Shown piece by piece: positions 1-11,940 of a stretch of 64,000 nt of DNA. The first letter of the stretch is position 1. Every line of letters starts with the position of its first letter. This DNA is from an uncultured Methanobacterium sp. (GTDB lineage: Archaea; Methanobacteriota; Methanobacteria; Methanobacteriales; Methanobacteriaceae): NCBI RefSeq assembly GCF_963665055.1, contig NZ_OY762015.1, positions 992,001-1,056,000 of the forward strand, in the 5' to 3' direction. The position numbers and the translations under genes are program-made. A model generated the notes under the pieces. The model saw only the letters and a program-made list of their open reading frames with translations, was not told the origin of the DNA and searched no databases.

Positions 1-743
1 CTACACCTGTTTTCATACTTTGCCAGACGGTGGGTTTCACCATTGGCAGTGTTCAAGAGGATATCTATATGTTCTTCATCTATATTAATTGTATTAAAGG
101 AGGGTGTATCTTTCCCCCTGAGTTTAAAGGATGAAACTGTTCCAGCAGTGGCAAAGACAGTTTCATGAACTATCCATGTGTGGGGAACATGTTTATGGCC
201 TGAAAGGACCAGGTCTGCTTTATTTTCAATTAATGACATTAATATATCACCAGCATCACTTAAAACATTCCTTTCACGGCCTGTACGGGGTACGGGAATT
301 ATGTGATGGTGTAATGCAATGATTTTAAATAATCCTTCCTTTGATGCATTTTTCATGGCTTTTTCCATGAAACTCTGCTGTGACCTGCCCACTTTACCGA
401 AGTTGAGATCGGGTTCACTGCTATCCAGTCCAATTACTTTGAATCCATGATTTTTAACCTTAAGTGTACCGTACCTGTCTTTGATAAGTTCCTCAAAGCA
501 AATGTTTCCCAGGTGGCGGGAGTCATGGTTCCCAGGCACCACTAGAAGTGGTGTTTTGAACTGCTCCAGATATTCTGATGCCTGTTTTAATTCATTGTAA
601 TATCCATTGTCAGATAGATCTCCAGTGACAATGGTGGCATCAACTCCCATCTCATTGATCCGGTCAATGACATTCAGGATCAGTTCCTCACTGAAGGATA
701 GGGATCCCACGTGAAGGTCAGAAATATGGGCAATCAATGCCAT
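1..743 (-). CDS. Metallophosphoesterase (calcineurin-like), C-terminus cut by window edge
   Basis: The reading frame opens with ATG at 743 and stays open to base 1, giving 247 residues without a stop, so the 3' end lies outside the window. All the phosphoesterase metal motifs are present in order: HISDLHVG near residue 6, GDLSD near 41, GNHD near 70, a histidine triplet (LHHH) near 150 and SGHKHVP near 190. The family hydrolyses phosphomonoesters or diesters with a two-metal centre. The closest general resemblance is to the class III cyclic-nucleotide phosphodiesterase or Icc/CpdA-like proteins, but the substrate cannot be told from sequence. It starts right beside the stop of nac on the same strand, so it is probably the distal gene of a tgtA-nac operon. 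Confidence 0.9.
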   Translation of the reverse strand, partial: MALIAHISDLHVGSLSFSEELILNVIDRINEMGVDATIVTGDLSDNGYYNELKQASEYLEQFKTPLLVVPGNHDSRHLGNICFEELIKDRYGTLKVKNHGFKVIGLDSSEPDLNFGKVGRSQQSFMEKAMKNASKEGLFKIIALHHHIIPVPRTGRERNVLSDAGDILMSLIENKADLVLSGHKHVPHTWIVHETVFATAGTVSSFKLRGKDTPSFNTINIDEEHIDILLNTANGETHRLAKYENRC

Positions 744-3079
<2,336 letters not shown>

Positions 3080-3088
3080 ATTTTTCAC

Positions 3089-3244
3089 CTTATAAAAATA
3101 TATCTAAATAATAGAATTCAAACAAATTAGTGTCAATATAATAAGTGCATCTTAAGTAGAATATTCTCTAATTTTTAATTACAATACTTTTTAATGAATA
3201 TATTATTTAATTTTATAGTTATTTTTATTTGTTAATCATTAAAA
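3089..3244. other. Short AT-rich spacer between tgtA and the MnmC-like gene
   Basis: No open frame with a ribosome site is visible. The stretch is very AT-rich and probably carries the promoter of the tgtA-nac-phosphoesterase operon on the minus strand. No clear hairpin was seen. Confidence 0.4.
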
Positions 3245-4570
3245 TTACTCATCTTTAAAATTACCCTTAGCTACTATCTTTAATCTTTTCTCCATCTCTA
3301 TGATCCTTTCTCTGGAACTGGAATTACCCTCCTGACCACAGCAACAGATACAATTTGAAAACTGGGGACACACCAGATAACGAGCTTTTAATGAATTCAA
3401 ATCATTGATATTGAAATTTTCTAGATGTTTGAGCACCCGTCTTTTAATTTTCTCATCCTCCAGATCACTGGCCAGATAAACCGGTGTTTTAACGGTTGAT
3501 GCCATTTTATAGTGGCCTCTTAAAGCCATCCTCTCAAGCTGTCTTTTTTCAATTATTTCATCAGTTGAAGCGTTTAGATCCGGATCCCTATAGGGAATTC
3601 CAGCATCAGACAGTGCAATCATGCGCTCATCGCTTTGGTTCAAATATTTGGGAATTCTGTTTAATGTGAAAGAAGCAATTGTTCCACCACTTCTTCCTAA
3701 AGCAGGGCCTTCTCCTATTTCCAGGCCAGCATCAATGAGTGCGTAGCGCACTGGAGCTGCAGAAGTGTAGGTCAAAATAACCCCATGTCTTTTAAGTAAG
3801 CTTCCAAGTTTAGCTAAAAATTCTTGGCTGTAAAGCTCGGGAGATTTATGAGGGCTGAAAGGGTCCAAAAATACAGCATCATAACACTGGGTTTCTGGAA
3901 GTTCCATTATCATATTTCGAGCATCCTTACAGTGCAAACGGATATCCACACTGGATGGAATTTCTTTCATCTCGCGTGGAAATGACAGTAATCCTGAAGT
4001 TATTAAGTAATTTTCAATGGCTTTTCGAATTATGCGATAAGCTTCTATTGAATGAGGATTTAAAGGATTATCTTTTGAAGGATTATCTTTTGAAAGATTA
4101 ACTTTTAAGGGATTATTTTTTGAAGGACATGGTATTAAGAGAGTTGCAGCTAAAACTTCCCATGATATTTCCACTAGATCCATCTCTACCTGTTCTATCT
4201 TACCTTCCCTCAAAAGGTCCAGGACCTGTTCCAAAGCTGCTGCTGCATTAATACCCAGTCCACTGCAAATATCCAGAATTGCAATCTTTTTCTTTCCTCT
4301 CAGATTTGCAGGTTGTGCGAATTTCTCACGGGCCTCTCGAAAGGCACCATGAGTAGTGTGCATTGTTTCTCGAGACTCATTCATCTCTTCAGACTGCAAA
4401 GTGTAAGTACCATCAGAGGTTTCCACCAGATAATCTTTAATTTTTAAAGCAGCCCACTTACGTGCATTTTTATCTCCTTTTTTCTCTTTTAATGACCATT
4501 CCCTTATTATGTCCATGGCCCTTTCTTCAGGGGTCAAAGGAGTGTAAAATGAATTTTTTTTCTTTTCCAT
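3245..4570 (-). CDS. MnmC-like SAM-dependent methyltransferase (DUF752 family)
   Basis: 441 residues. The central part matches the methyltransferase half of MnmC: a glycine-rich SAM loop (LDICSGLGINAAAAL, about residue 100), the acidic motif YDAVFLDPFSPHKSPELY near 230, and LLKRHGVILTYTSAAPVR followed by EIGEGPALGRSGGT. In bacteria this fold finishes mnm5U at wobble 34. The archaeal stand-alone form lacks the FAD oxidase domain, and its substrate is not known to me. The C-terminus has a cysteine cluster (CPQFSNCICCCGQ) that might bind a metal. Residues around 150-170 are a four-fold in-frame 15-base repeat (4061-4120, units like KDNPS and KNNPL), probably an unstructured loop expanded by slippage. 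It is transcribed alone. Confidence 0.8.
   Translation of the reverse strand: MEKKKNSFYTPLTPEERAMDIIREWSLKEKKGDKNARKWAALKIKDYLVETSDGTYTLQSEEMNESRETMHTTHGAFREAREKFAQPANLRGKKKIAILDICSGLGINAAAALEQVLDLLREGKIEQVEMDLVEISWEVLAATLLIPCPSKNNPLKVNLSKDNPSKDNPLNPHSIEAYRIIRKAIENYLITSGLLSFPREMKEIPSSVDIRLHCKDARNMIMELPETQCYDAVFLDPFSPHKSPELYSQEFLAKLGSLLKRHGVILTYTSAAPVRYALIDAGLEIGEGPALGRSGGTIASFTLNRIPKYLNQSDERMIALSDAGIPYRDPDLNASTDEIIEKRQLERMALRGHYKMASTVKTPVYLASDLEDEKIKRRVLKHLENFNINDLNSLKARYLVCPQFSNCICCCGQEGNSSSRERIIEMEKRLKIVAKGNFKDE
4061..4120. repeat. In-frame 15-bp tandem repeat, four units
   Basis: Four consecutive 15-base units (TRARRGATTANYTTT pattern on the plus strand) encode KNNPL, KVNLS, KDNPS and KDNPL on the minus strand inside the MnmC-like gene. 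The unit length keeps the frame. The repeat sits in the loop after the SAM-binding core. Confidence 0.85.
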
Positions 4571-5120
4571 GGAAGAAAACTCTTAAAATTTTTTAAATTG
4601 CCTTAAATTTTTAATTGAACAATTTTCGATACAAATGAGTCAATTTTCAATATAATAATAATTGATTTAACTCATTACTCATGATTAAATAATTATTGCA
4701 AGCAAAATTAAAGCAAAATTAAATTATCATAACAATGGGTATCATAGCAATGGGTTACTTTTTTAAGATTCAAATAAGTTTTGAGATTCTAATAAGCATT
4801 TTTTTTAATTTGAAGATAGAGATAAAATTTAAGAGATATATATTAAAACATGACTATGTTAACGAGATTCATGGAACCTGATTAAATATAAAAATTTTTG
4901 TTAAAATTTAGTTAAACGGACAAAAATGTAAAGTATAGTTAAACATACAATTACTTAAAAACTATGTGCATACTTAATTTGTGCATATATTTAATTAAAA
5001 TCATTTTTACATAATTAGGTTTACTAATATAATATGTTTTCAAATGGTTAAAGTTTTTAAATGTACATGAATTACATGAATAAATTTAACTGTAAATGTG
5101 AAATTTCAGGAGATGTCGAA
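4571..5120. other. AT-rich intergenic region, divergent promoters
   Basis: 550 bases between divergent genes, extremely AT-rich, with many T/A runs (for example 4799-4806) and no convincing small gene. Both flanking genes read outward, so promoters for each must lie here. A partly repeated motif of the type AGTTAAACrKACAAw occurs near 4911-4950. The in-frame ATG at 5061 at the right end is discussed under the FMN reductase. Confidence 0.4.
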
Positions 5121-5708
5121 TTGGTCAAGATCATTGGAATTGTGGGAAGTCCCCGTAGTAATGGTAACACTGAAAATCTGGTAACAGAAGCTCTTCAATC
5201 TGCTAAAGATGCTGGAGCCGAGATAGAACTCATAAAATTGGGAACTGCTGAAATTGAACCATGCATAGCCTGTGACATATGCAAAGCAACTGGAGAATGT
5301 GCCATATATGATGATATGGGGGGAATACTGGAGAAAATTAGGGATTCCCAGGGATTGATCATAGGCAGTCCTGTTTACTTTGGAAGTGTTACTTCTCAAC
5401 TAAAAATGTTAATAGACAGGTCAAGACCGCTTCGCATGGATTTCAAACTGAAAAATAAGGTTGGTGGGGCAATTGCTGTTGGAGGATCACGTAACGGTGG
5501 TCAGGAAACTACAATATCTGCTATCCACGACTTCTTACTGATCCATGATGTTATAATTGTGGGGGATGGTGCTCCCCTGGCTCACTATGGTGGAACTGGA
5601 GTTGGAAGTGCCAAAGATGCCTCAGAAAGTGATGAAGTGGGCCTTCAAACCTCTCGTAACCTTGGTAGGAGAGTAGCAGAACTGGCCATGAAAATCAATG
5701 AAAATTAA
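5121..5708 (+). CDS. NADPH-dependent FMN reductase / iron-sulfur flavoprotein family
   Basis: About 195 residues of flavodoxin-like fold. GIVGSPRSNGNTENLV at the N-terminus is the FMN phosphate loop, CIACDICKATGECAIYDD near residue 50 is the compact cysteine motif of the Isf-type flavoproteins, and GSPVYFGSVTSQLK follows. The cysteine spacing could hold a 4Fe-4S cluster, as in archaeal iron-sulfur flavoproteins that take electrons from ferredoxin and reduce oxygen or peroxide; this role is inferred. The frame reaches back to an ATG at 5061, but those 20 extra residues are not family-like and a CAGGAGATG site lies eight bases before TTG 5121, which I take as the start. It appears to be a single-gene unit. 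Confidence 0.85.
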   Translation: MVKIIGIVGSPRSNGNTENLVTEALQSAKDAGAEIELIKLGTAEIEPCIACDICKATGECAIYDDMGGILEKIRDSQGLIIGSPVYFGSVTSQLKMLIDRSRPLRMDFKLKNKVGGAIAVGGSRNGGQETTISAIHDFLLIHDVIIVGDGAPLAHYGGTGVGSAKDASESDEVGLQTSRNLGRRVAELAMKINEN

Positions 5709-5798
5709 ACTTTCATAACAAATAAACTTTCATAACATTAAACATTTTATAATCAATACAAATTATGTTAAACTTTCTAATCACAGGGAGAATTAGAT

Positions 5799-6518
5799 TT
5801 GAAAGACACCAAACCCCTTAAAAAATCATCCGAGAAACAAAAAGGCATATACATCGTGCTACCTGCTTACAATGAAGAAAAAACCATTAAAGATGTTATG
5901 GAAGAATTGATTGATATTGGTTTTAATTTGATTGTGGTTGATGATGGTTCCACTGATAACACCTACCAGGTTTCCCTGAATTTTTTAAATAAATATCCAT
6001 CCCAGGTAAGTTTATACCGGCATCTTATTAACAGAGGGTTGGGAGCAACCCTGAGAACCGGAATTGAAGCTGCACTTACCCATGACTCTACTATAATTGT
6101 TACCTTTGATGCTGATGGTCAACATCATTCTCAGGATATTCTACCCCTCTGCCAGCCCCTGATCCATGATGAAGCAGATGTAGTGATTGGGAAGAGGAAC
6201 TTCAATGAGATGCCATTCCATAAGAAGTTCGGGAACGTGGTGATGAACTTAATCACTATTATTTTTTATGGAAAGAATGTTGAGGATTCCCAATCTGGTC
6301 TCCGTGCATTTAACAGGAAAGCAGCCGGTTTAATGGAACTCCACTCCCGAGATTACGGAGTTTCTTCCGAGATAATTGGAGAAGTAGGGCGAAAACATCT
6401 GCGCATGGTCGAAGTGCCCATAACCACTATTTACACGGATTACTCACTCTCTAAGGGTACTAACACCAGGGTGGGTTTAAAAATATTGGCCAGGCTAATT
6501 AGAAATGTTTTCAAATAA
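5799..6518 (+). CDS. Family 2 glycosyltransferase, dolichyl-phosphate sugar synthase type
   Basis: 239 residues. The GT-A signature begins at about residue 20 (VLPAYNEEKTIKDVM), with VVDDGSTDNT and the metal-binding FDADGQH near 100, and the acceptor-side SGLRAFNRKA near 165. This matches the DPM1/DPG group, which moves a sugar from a nucleotide donor to a polyprenyl phosphate at the cytoplasmic membrane face. No membrane helices are present. The start is TTG at 5799 with an AGGGAG site before it. The DUF2304 membrane protein begins 15 bases downstream, a pairing common in archaea, suggesting that it anchors or assists this enzyme. Confidence 0.88.
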   Translation: MKDTKPLKKSSEKQKGIYIVLPAYNEEKTIKDVMEELIDIGFNLIVVDDGSTDNTYQVSLNFLNKYPSQVSLYRHLINRGLGATLRTGIEAALTHDSTIIVTFDADGQHHSQDILPLCQPLIHDEADVVIGKRNFNEMPFHKKFGNVVMNLITIIFYGKNVEDSQSGLRAFNRKAAGLMELHSRDYGVSSEIIGEVGRKHLRMVEVPITTIYTDYSLSKGTNTRVGLKILARLIRNVFK

Positions 6519-6533
6519 CAGGAGCGCGTTTCA

Positions 6534-6926
6534 ATGATATTGTACCAGTACATAGGAATAATTATAGGAATAATTGGAATATTAATAACAGTTTTGAGGT
6601 TTAAAGACGCGAAGATGTCTTTTAACATGCTAATAGTATGGATTGCTATCTGGTTGCTTTTAATTCTTTTTTCTATCGATCCTGACACCACATCAACTCT
6701 GGCCAGTATAACTGGAATCGGACGAGGTTTAGACCTTATCCTAATTTTAGGACTCATAGGCTGTTATTATTTTATATTCAAAATATACAACCTCATTGAA
6801 AATGTTGAAGGGGAAATAAGCAGTTTAGTCCGGGAGATAGCATTGGACCGTGGTCAATCTAAAAATGATAAAAAGCAGAATAAAAAAGAAAATTATGGGG
6901 AAGATATTAAATTAGATAAGCCATAA
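6534..6926 (+). CDS. DUF2304 family membrane protein
   Basis: 130 residues with three predicted membrane helices (about residues 5-23, 30-48 and 65-88) followed by a charged, lysine-rich cytoplasmic tail. This is the DUF2304 layout. Such proteins nearly always sit beside a GT2 polyprenyl-phosphate glycosyltransferase, as here, with 15 bases between the genes. The biochemical role is unknown to me; a membrane partner for the upstream enzyme is the natural guess. Confidence 0.8.
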   Translation: MILYQYIGIIIGIIGILITVLRFKDAKMSFNMLIVWIAIWLLLILFSIDPDTTSTLASITGIGRGLDLILILGLIGCYYFIFKIYNLIENVEGEISSLVREIALDRGQSKNDKKQNKKENYGEDIKLDKP

Positions 6927-6953
6927 ACCTTTTATTACCTTATAAATAAATAT

Positions 6954-8402
6954 CTATCCGTGAATTTTATTTAAGCTCTTCTTAACAAATAATTTTAAGC
7001 CTAATTCACGGTAGATTTTTATCAATTCATTTAAAAAAACAAAAGGTTTCTTTAAAGTTTTCCACAAACTTTTTGGAATCCATCTAAAAAATTCATTATA
7101 CAAACCATATTCTTTTACATAAGGATAAACTCTCATTATGTCCCTTATACTAAGCCTTGTATCATTAGTTTCTAATATAGCCATCATATAAGCTTTTTTA
7201 CGGTCTTCAATGGCAAATTCGGGTGTTTCCGCACATGGTTCTTCACACATGAAATCTCCATCCACCCAGGAGGAATGGTTAGTCAAATCAAACACTTTAC
7301 CATGATCATCATACCACTCACGAATTTCAGTACCTTCAAACGGTGTAATCATATTCCAGTAAATGTGATCAGGTTTTATTTTTTTAGCGAAATCTATGGA
7401 ACATTTAGTTTTTTGGAGTGAATCACCAGCTAGACCAATAACAAAACACAAAGCAAGAGGTAACTTGTGTTTTTTTATCAAGTTCACTGCTTTAGATATA
7501 TCTTCTAAGGATTCTCCCTTGTGAATATTTTTAAAAACTTCAGGATGGGTTGATTCAACACCGATACCTATTGAAGGACAATCAGCTTGTTTTAATAGGG
7601 ATAAAATCTCATCATCAATCCCATCCGCCCGAGTATTTATTATACTCAGGGGTAAATTGATTTCACTTTCTAGATACAGATTTAAGAATTTTTTTATATG
7701 CTTTTTACGGAACATGGCATTATCATCATAAACAACTACCATTCCCATTTTTTTGAACTCATTCTTAGCCTGGATCAACTCTTCAATACAATTTTCAATA
7801 TTTCTATTTCTCCACTTTCGGGTTGAAACCAATCTCACAGCACAGAAACTGCAATTATAAGGACATCCCCTACTAGTTAATAATGGATATATATAAAGCT
7901 CTTCATGACCTAAAAAAGTTTTAAAATCTGGAAAAGGTAATTTTTCAGGATCTGGAGGTTCAGACCGAATAATTTCACCCTTAACATTAATATCAGCATT
8001 TTCAACCAGTTCAACAATGATATTTTCTGCTTCACCAATCACCACATAATTAGCGATTTCAATCAAATCATTATAGTATAAAGTTGCATGAGGCCCTCCG
8101 AGAATAACTGGTTTTTCAAATTTAGATATCTGTTTAAGGATACGTTCAGCCTCTTTCATGGTTGCAGTATAAAGTGTTAAACCTATAACATCTGGTTTGA
8201 AGTCCTCAAAAACTTCTATAGGTTCTGGAGCATTCGGATTGAATTGATAATCCACAACCATTACTTCATGTCCACTTTTTTTCAGTACTGCTGATAAAAT
8301 TCCTAGACCAATATGAGCGGAGTTACTATCACATTTCTCTCTTTTTGCATTAAAGAACAATATTCTTTTAGATTTATTAGTAGACCTCAATAAAAGCACC
8401 AC
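6954..8402 (-). CDS. B12-binding-domain radical SAM protein
   Basis: 482 residues. The N-terminal 140 residues resemble a cobalamin-binding Rossmann domain (HIGLGILSAVLKKSGHEVMVVDYQ, GLTLYTATMKEAERIL, ILGGPHATLYY). The radical SAM domain follows with the cluster motif SRGCPYNCSFC near residue 177, then the GVEST and CFVIGLAGDS strand motifs. Class B enzymes of this kind methylate unreactive carbons or rearrange lipid and sugar substrates; this one's substrate is unknown. It is the last gene of a long minus-strand glycan locus, so a modification of a surface sugar or lipid carrier is plausible. The GTG at 8402 gives the longest frame; a start slightly inside cannot be excluded. Confidence 0.85.
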   Translation of the reverse strand: MVLLLRSTNKSKRILFFNAKREKCDSNSAHIGLGILSAVLKKSGHEVMVVDYQFNPNAPEPIEVFEDFKPDVIGLTLYTATMKEAERILKQISKFEKPVILGGPHATLYYNDLIEIANYVVIGEAENIIVELVENADINVKGEIIRSEPPDPEKLPFPDFKTFLGHEELYIYPLLTSRGCPYNCSFCAVRLVSTRKWRNRNIENCIEELIQAKNEFKKMGMVVVYDDNAMFRKKHIKKFLNLYLESEINLPLSIINTRADGIDDEILSLLKQADCPSIGIGVESTHPEVFKNIHKGESLEDISKAVNLIKKHKLPLALCFVIGLAGDSLQKTKCSIDFAKKIKPDHIYWNMITPFEGTEIREWYDDHGKVFDLTNHSSWVDGDFMCEEPCAETPEFAIEDRKKAYMMAILETNDTRLSIRDIMRVYPYVKEYGLYNEFFRWIPKSLWKTLKKPFVFLNELIKIYRELGLKLFVKKSLNKIHG

Positions 8403-8466
8403 TTCGACTTTAAATATTGAATTTATTCAAAAGATTAAATAAAGATTACTTGCCATTATTTTAATA

Positions 8467-9600
8467 TTATTTTTGGAGAACATCTTCATATACTTGCCAT
8501 GTTTCCTTCGCGGTTTTTTCCCAGCTAAATAATTTGGCACGTTTTAAAGATTTATTAATCATTTCAGTTTTTAAACTTTCATTGGTTAATATTTGATACA
8601 TTGATTCTACAAATGCATTACAATCATTAGGATCCAATGTAAATCCAGCATTTCCTACAACTTCAGGTAAAGAAGATGTGTTTGAGGTAATAACCGGACA
8701 TCCACAAGCCATGGCCTCTAAAGGAGGTAATCCAAAACCTTCATATAATGAGGGGAATACAAACAGTTCGGCTGTATTGTAAAATTTTACCATGTCTTGG
8801 TCTGGGACATATCCCAAGAAAAATACATTTTTTGAAAGCCCCAGTTCATTAACGGTTTTTACCATATCTTCAAAACCATATCCTGGAGAACCAATTAATA
8901 CAAGGTTTGATTTGACTCCTTTTTTAAGGAGATTATAAAAAGATTTAATTAAAAGTAAAATATTTTTTCTAACTTCAATCGAGCCTGCATATAAAATAAA
9001 GGGGAAAGGAATATTATATTTTAATTCAAGTTCCTTTTTAATGAGATCTTGATTTTTAATTGGTTTATAATTTTTATTATGCGCAAGAGGAATGACTTTT
9101 ATTTTTTCTTCGGGAATCTTAAGATAATTTATTAAGTCCTTTTTTGTATTCATTGAATCAGTAATTATACTATCTGGCCTATTTTTAATTATTTTCAGTG
9201 TAGATGTCCAGAATTTATAGTGAAAAGGAAGTTTCTTATGGTATAACAATGGAATCAAATCATGGATGGTTAAAACTTTTTTCACATTAGTATTCATATA
9301 AAAAGGGCTAACTTGGGGGAACATGTGTGAAGGTAAATGAAAAACATCAATTTCATTAGTTTTAAGAGATTTGGATAGGCTTAAAGGATTAATGATCTTC
9401 CCACGGGAAGAACTAACTATAACATCATTCACTTCTTTATAAATATCATCATTGGATTTTTGAAAGTGAATAAGAGATATATCCTTAGAGTTACCCTCTT
9501 CAATCATTGCCATAACAAGATTATAAAGATAATTGTTTATTCCGGTCCTTTGTATGTCCAGGATCCATGATAGTATTCCAATATTCATTTTTTTCCACAT
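8467..9600 (-). CDS. Family 4 glycosyltransferase
   Basis: 377 residues with the GT-B fold. The C-terminal donor half carries the usual markers: ILYAGSIEVRKN near 205, FLGYVPDQDMVKFYNTA near 265, and PSLYEGFGLPPLEAMACGCPVI near 290, the E-x7-E motif binding the nucleotide sugar. It is cytoplasmic with no membrane helix. Mannosyl- or similar transferases of this type extend lipid-linked oligosaccharides; the sugar cannot be told. The upstream methyltransferase ends nine bases before the start, so the two are co-transcribed. Start is ATG 9600, with a second in-frame ATG four codons later (MNIGILSW) equally possible. Confidence 0.88.
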   Translation of the reverse strand: MWKKMNIGILSWILDIQRTGINNYLYNLVMAMIEEGNSKDISLIHFQKSNDDIYKEVNDVIVSSSRGKIINPLSLSKSLKTNEIDVFHLPSHMFPQVSPFYMNTNVKKVLTIHDLIPLLYHKKLPFHYKFWTSTLKIIKNRPDSIITDSMNTKKDLINYLKIPEEKIKVIPLAHNKNYKPIKNQDLIKKELELKYNIPFPFILYAGSIEVRKNILLLIKSFYNLLKKGVKSNLVLIGSPGYGFEDMVKTVNELGLSKNVFFLGYVPDQDMVKFYNTAELFVFPSLYEGFGLPPLEAMACGCPVITSNTSSLPEVVGNAGFTLDPNDCNAFVESMYQILTNESLKTEMINKSLKRAKLFSWEKTAKETWQVYEDVLQK

Positions 9601-9608
9601 CTACAAGA

Positions 9609-10298
9609 TCATTTTTGATAAACGCCAACAAAAATAGCATTTCCTAAAGGATAAGGAGATCCGTATTCTGCATCACAAAAAGTAGTTTGTTCTACCCATT
9701 TATTATCTTTAGATATCCTTTTTAGAAAATGATTTTCTGAAAATTTTATTTTACCTTTTCGGAGATAACTATCTAAGTATGGATTTGCCCCTATAGGCAT
9801 GGTAACAATCAATTTACCCCCACTTGCAAGGCAATCTTTCATGTTTTTCAATGCACAAAAAATTTTTTTGGGGTCACGAGGCTCTTCATCCCATCCTACA
9901 TGTTCTAAAGTTGAGATTGAAATGATTAACTTGTATTTTTTAGAGGGATTGAAATCAACAACATCCTGATTAATAACACCCTCAGCTTTCTCATATTTAT
10001 CAACAACATCATGACAAATTTTAAAATAATGAGAAAGAACGTTTCCAATCTCAAGAATCTCTTCACAATGATATTCGTTTACAATTTTTTTTACAATTGG
10101 AACTTCAATGGATCTCTCATTTCCCCAAGAGTCATTGTATCGATGGCAAAAATATTTGTATTTTTCTCCTTTAAAAGTAAATTTATTAAAGGATTTGAAG
10201 ATTTTACAATAAAAATATGGTAAAATTATATAATAATAAAAAGGTAGGGTCTGTTTAATGAAATGATTAAGTTTTTTAGAAAGATATTCTAGAGTCAT
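9609..10298 (-). CDS. Class I SAM-dependent methyltransferase-like protein of the glycan locus
   Basis: 229 residues. A weak SAM-binding pattern is visible: EEILEIGNVLSHYF (motif I) near 95, KYKLIISISTLEHVGWDE near 130, then a KNMKDCLASGGKLIVTMPIG strand typical of class I methyltransferases. The ending PYPLGNAIFVGVY resembles DUF268-like proteins of archaeal and bacterial polysaccharide clusters. It probably methylates or otherwise modifies a surface sugar; the glycine-rich SAM loop is atypical, so activity is not certain. A GGTGA ribosome site precedes ATG 10298, and the following glycosyltransferase starts nine bases after its stop. Confidence 0.7.
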   Translation of the reverse strand: MTLEYLSKKLNHFIKQTLPFYYYIILPYFYCKIFKSFNKFTFKGEKYKYFCHRYNDSWGNERSIEVPIVKKIVNEYHCEEILEIGNVLSHYFKICHDVVDKYEKAEGVINQDVVDFNPSKKYKLIISISTLEHVGWDEEPRDPKKIFCALKNMKDCLASGGKLIVTMPIGANPYLDSYLRKGKIKFSENHFLKRISKDNKWVEQTTFCDAEYGSPYPLGNAIFVGVYQK

Positions 10299-10418
10299 AG
10301 AGCTTCACCATATTTTAATTATTTCATCATTAGAACCACATCTTAACCTTTCTTCAAATTAATATGCTTGATCAAAAAGATAATATTTTTATAATAACAT
10401 TTTTTTTAAATTCTTTGA

Positions 10419-11849
10419 TTAATTTTTAATTAAATTTTTAATTAACATGTAATCTTCCTCATCAAATGTTTTAGTAAGATATAGTGATAGTGAATACGCA
10501 ATACAAACGATTAGTAGTAAAAAATATGGATTTAACTTGTTTAATATCAAAACGAGAGAAATCATGATTATACCTGAAAATATAATTTTTGATGTATTTT
10601 TAATAAATTCTTTTAAATCAATGTTTTCAATTTTACATACAACGTAAATAAAAATAGGAACACTTGCAAATTCTGTGAATACAGTTGCAATACTAGCACC
10701 AACATAACTAAAATTTGGTATTAATACTAAATTTAAAGCTACATTTAACAATACACTAAGACCAGTGATTTTAGTCACAATAATTTGCTTATTGGAAGAA
10801 CCCAATAAAATTCCAGAAAGCCCATTTAAAAACAAGAAAATTATGGTCCAGATTAAAATTTGAAGGGCTATAACTGAAGCAAAATAATCAGAGCCATATA
10901 TTAAAAGAATTATTTGATTTGCGAATAGTGTTACTCCAATTGACAGAGGAATACTTAAAATTAATAGATATTTAAAAGACCGCTCATAGGCAAATTTAAG
11001 AGATTCTCTGGAATTTTTATAAAAAGAGGACATTACTGGAAAAACAGCGACTGTGTAAACAGAATATAACGATAAAAAGAGAAAAACAAATTTATAAGCT
11101 GCATTATATATACCGACAACTTCATTCCCAATCATTATAGAAAGCATAACCGAATCTATAGAATAATATATAGTAACGAATATTCCTGCAATTCCATAGG
11201 GTAATGCCTCTTTTATGGTGGGTTTCCAAAAGTTGCCTTTGATTGAAAGTTTTGGTAATGAAAATTTCCAGACATATAATGTAATGGTAAAAACTAATAA
11301 TAACAAATTCGAAATCACGTAAATATTTGCGAAATACAAAAGATCAAGACTGTAATAAATCCCTATAGCTGTTCCCACAAGCATTACCAAACTATTGACA
11401 ACCGCACCTGCAGATACGTAACTCATTTTTTCATACGCTTGAAAAACAGAGGTTAAAACTACCACAAAAGCATAAATTATTACGGATAGCGCGATTAAAT
11501 AAATTACATTTTTAACAATAGGGGGGTACCCTATAATATTAGTGGTTAAAATTAAAAGTCCCATCATTAAAAATGATAAAAAAAACTTAATTAACGAAAC
11601 ATTAGATACGTATTTATCTCTAAATATTCTATCACGTGCTATTTCTCGAATCATTAAGGTACCTAAACCCATATCAACAATTACGCCAAAAATAACAGTT
11701 ATTGAAAGGGCCAATGATAAAATACCAAAGCCTTCAGTACCCAAATAACGGGCCGTGTACATAGTGATAAAAAACCCAATAACATAGGTTATTAATTGGG
11801 AAATAAAAAGAAATCCCATATTTTTTACTATGCCCTTCGCTTTAGTCAT
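10419..11849 (-). CDS. Oligosaccharide flippase (Wzx/PST family)
   Basis: About 476 residues and at least twelve hydrophobic segments along the whole length. N-terminal features such as YTARYLGTEGFGILSLALS are typical of Wzx and MATE-like polysaccharide exporters, which flip lipid-linked oligosaccharides across the membrane. The frame extends 13 codons upstream to 11888, but AAGGGTGCAC lies directly before ATG 11849 and the protein from there starts with the usual amphipathic helix (MTKAKGIVKNMGFLFISQL), so I prefer 11849. Being in the middle of a glycosyltransferase run, it most likely exports the product of this locus. Confidence 0.88.
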   Translation of the reverse strand: MTKAKGIVKNMGFLFISQLITYVIGFFITMYTARYLGTEGFGILSLALSITVIFGVIVDMGLGTLMIREIARDRIFRDKYVSNVSLIKFFLSFLMMGLLILTTNIIGYPPIVKNVIYLIALSVIIYAFVVVLTSVFQAYEKMSYVSAGAVVNSLVMLVGTAIGIYYSLDLLYFANIYVISNLLLLVFTITLYVWKFSLPKLSIKGNFWKPTIKEALPYGIAGIFVTIYYSIDSVMLSIMIGNEVVGIYNAAYKFVFLFLSLYSVYTVAVFPVMSSFYKNSRESLKFAYERSFKYLLILSIPLSIGVTLFANQIILLIYGSDYFASVIALQILIWTIIFLFLNGLSGILLGSSNKQIIVTKITGLSVLLNVALNLVLIPNFSYVGASIATVFTEFASVPIFIYVVCKIENIDLKEFIKNTSKIIFSGIIMISLVLILNKLNPYFLLLIVCIAYSLSLYLTKTFDEEDYMLIKNLIKN

Positions 11850-11940
11850 GTGCACCCTTCTTGAAGATCTTAGATATAATTTGAACAATAATTTATTAAC
11901 TTTTTAATTAGATTTAATTAAGTAGATTTGACAATATTCT

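Noticed and set aside
131..322. A short plus-strand frame at the left edge
   Set aside because: It lies opposite the metallophosphoesterase, whose motifs are complete on the minus strand.
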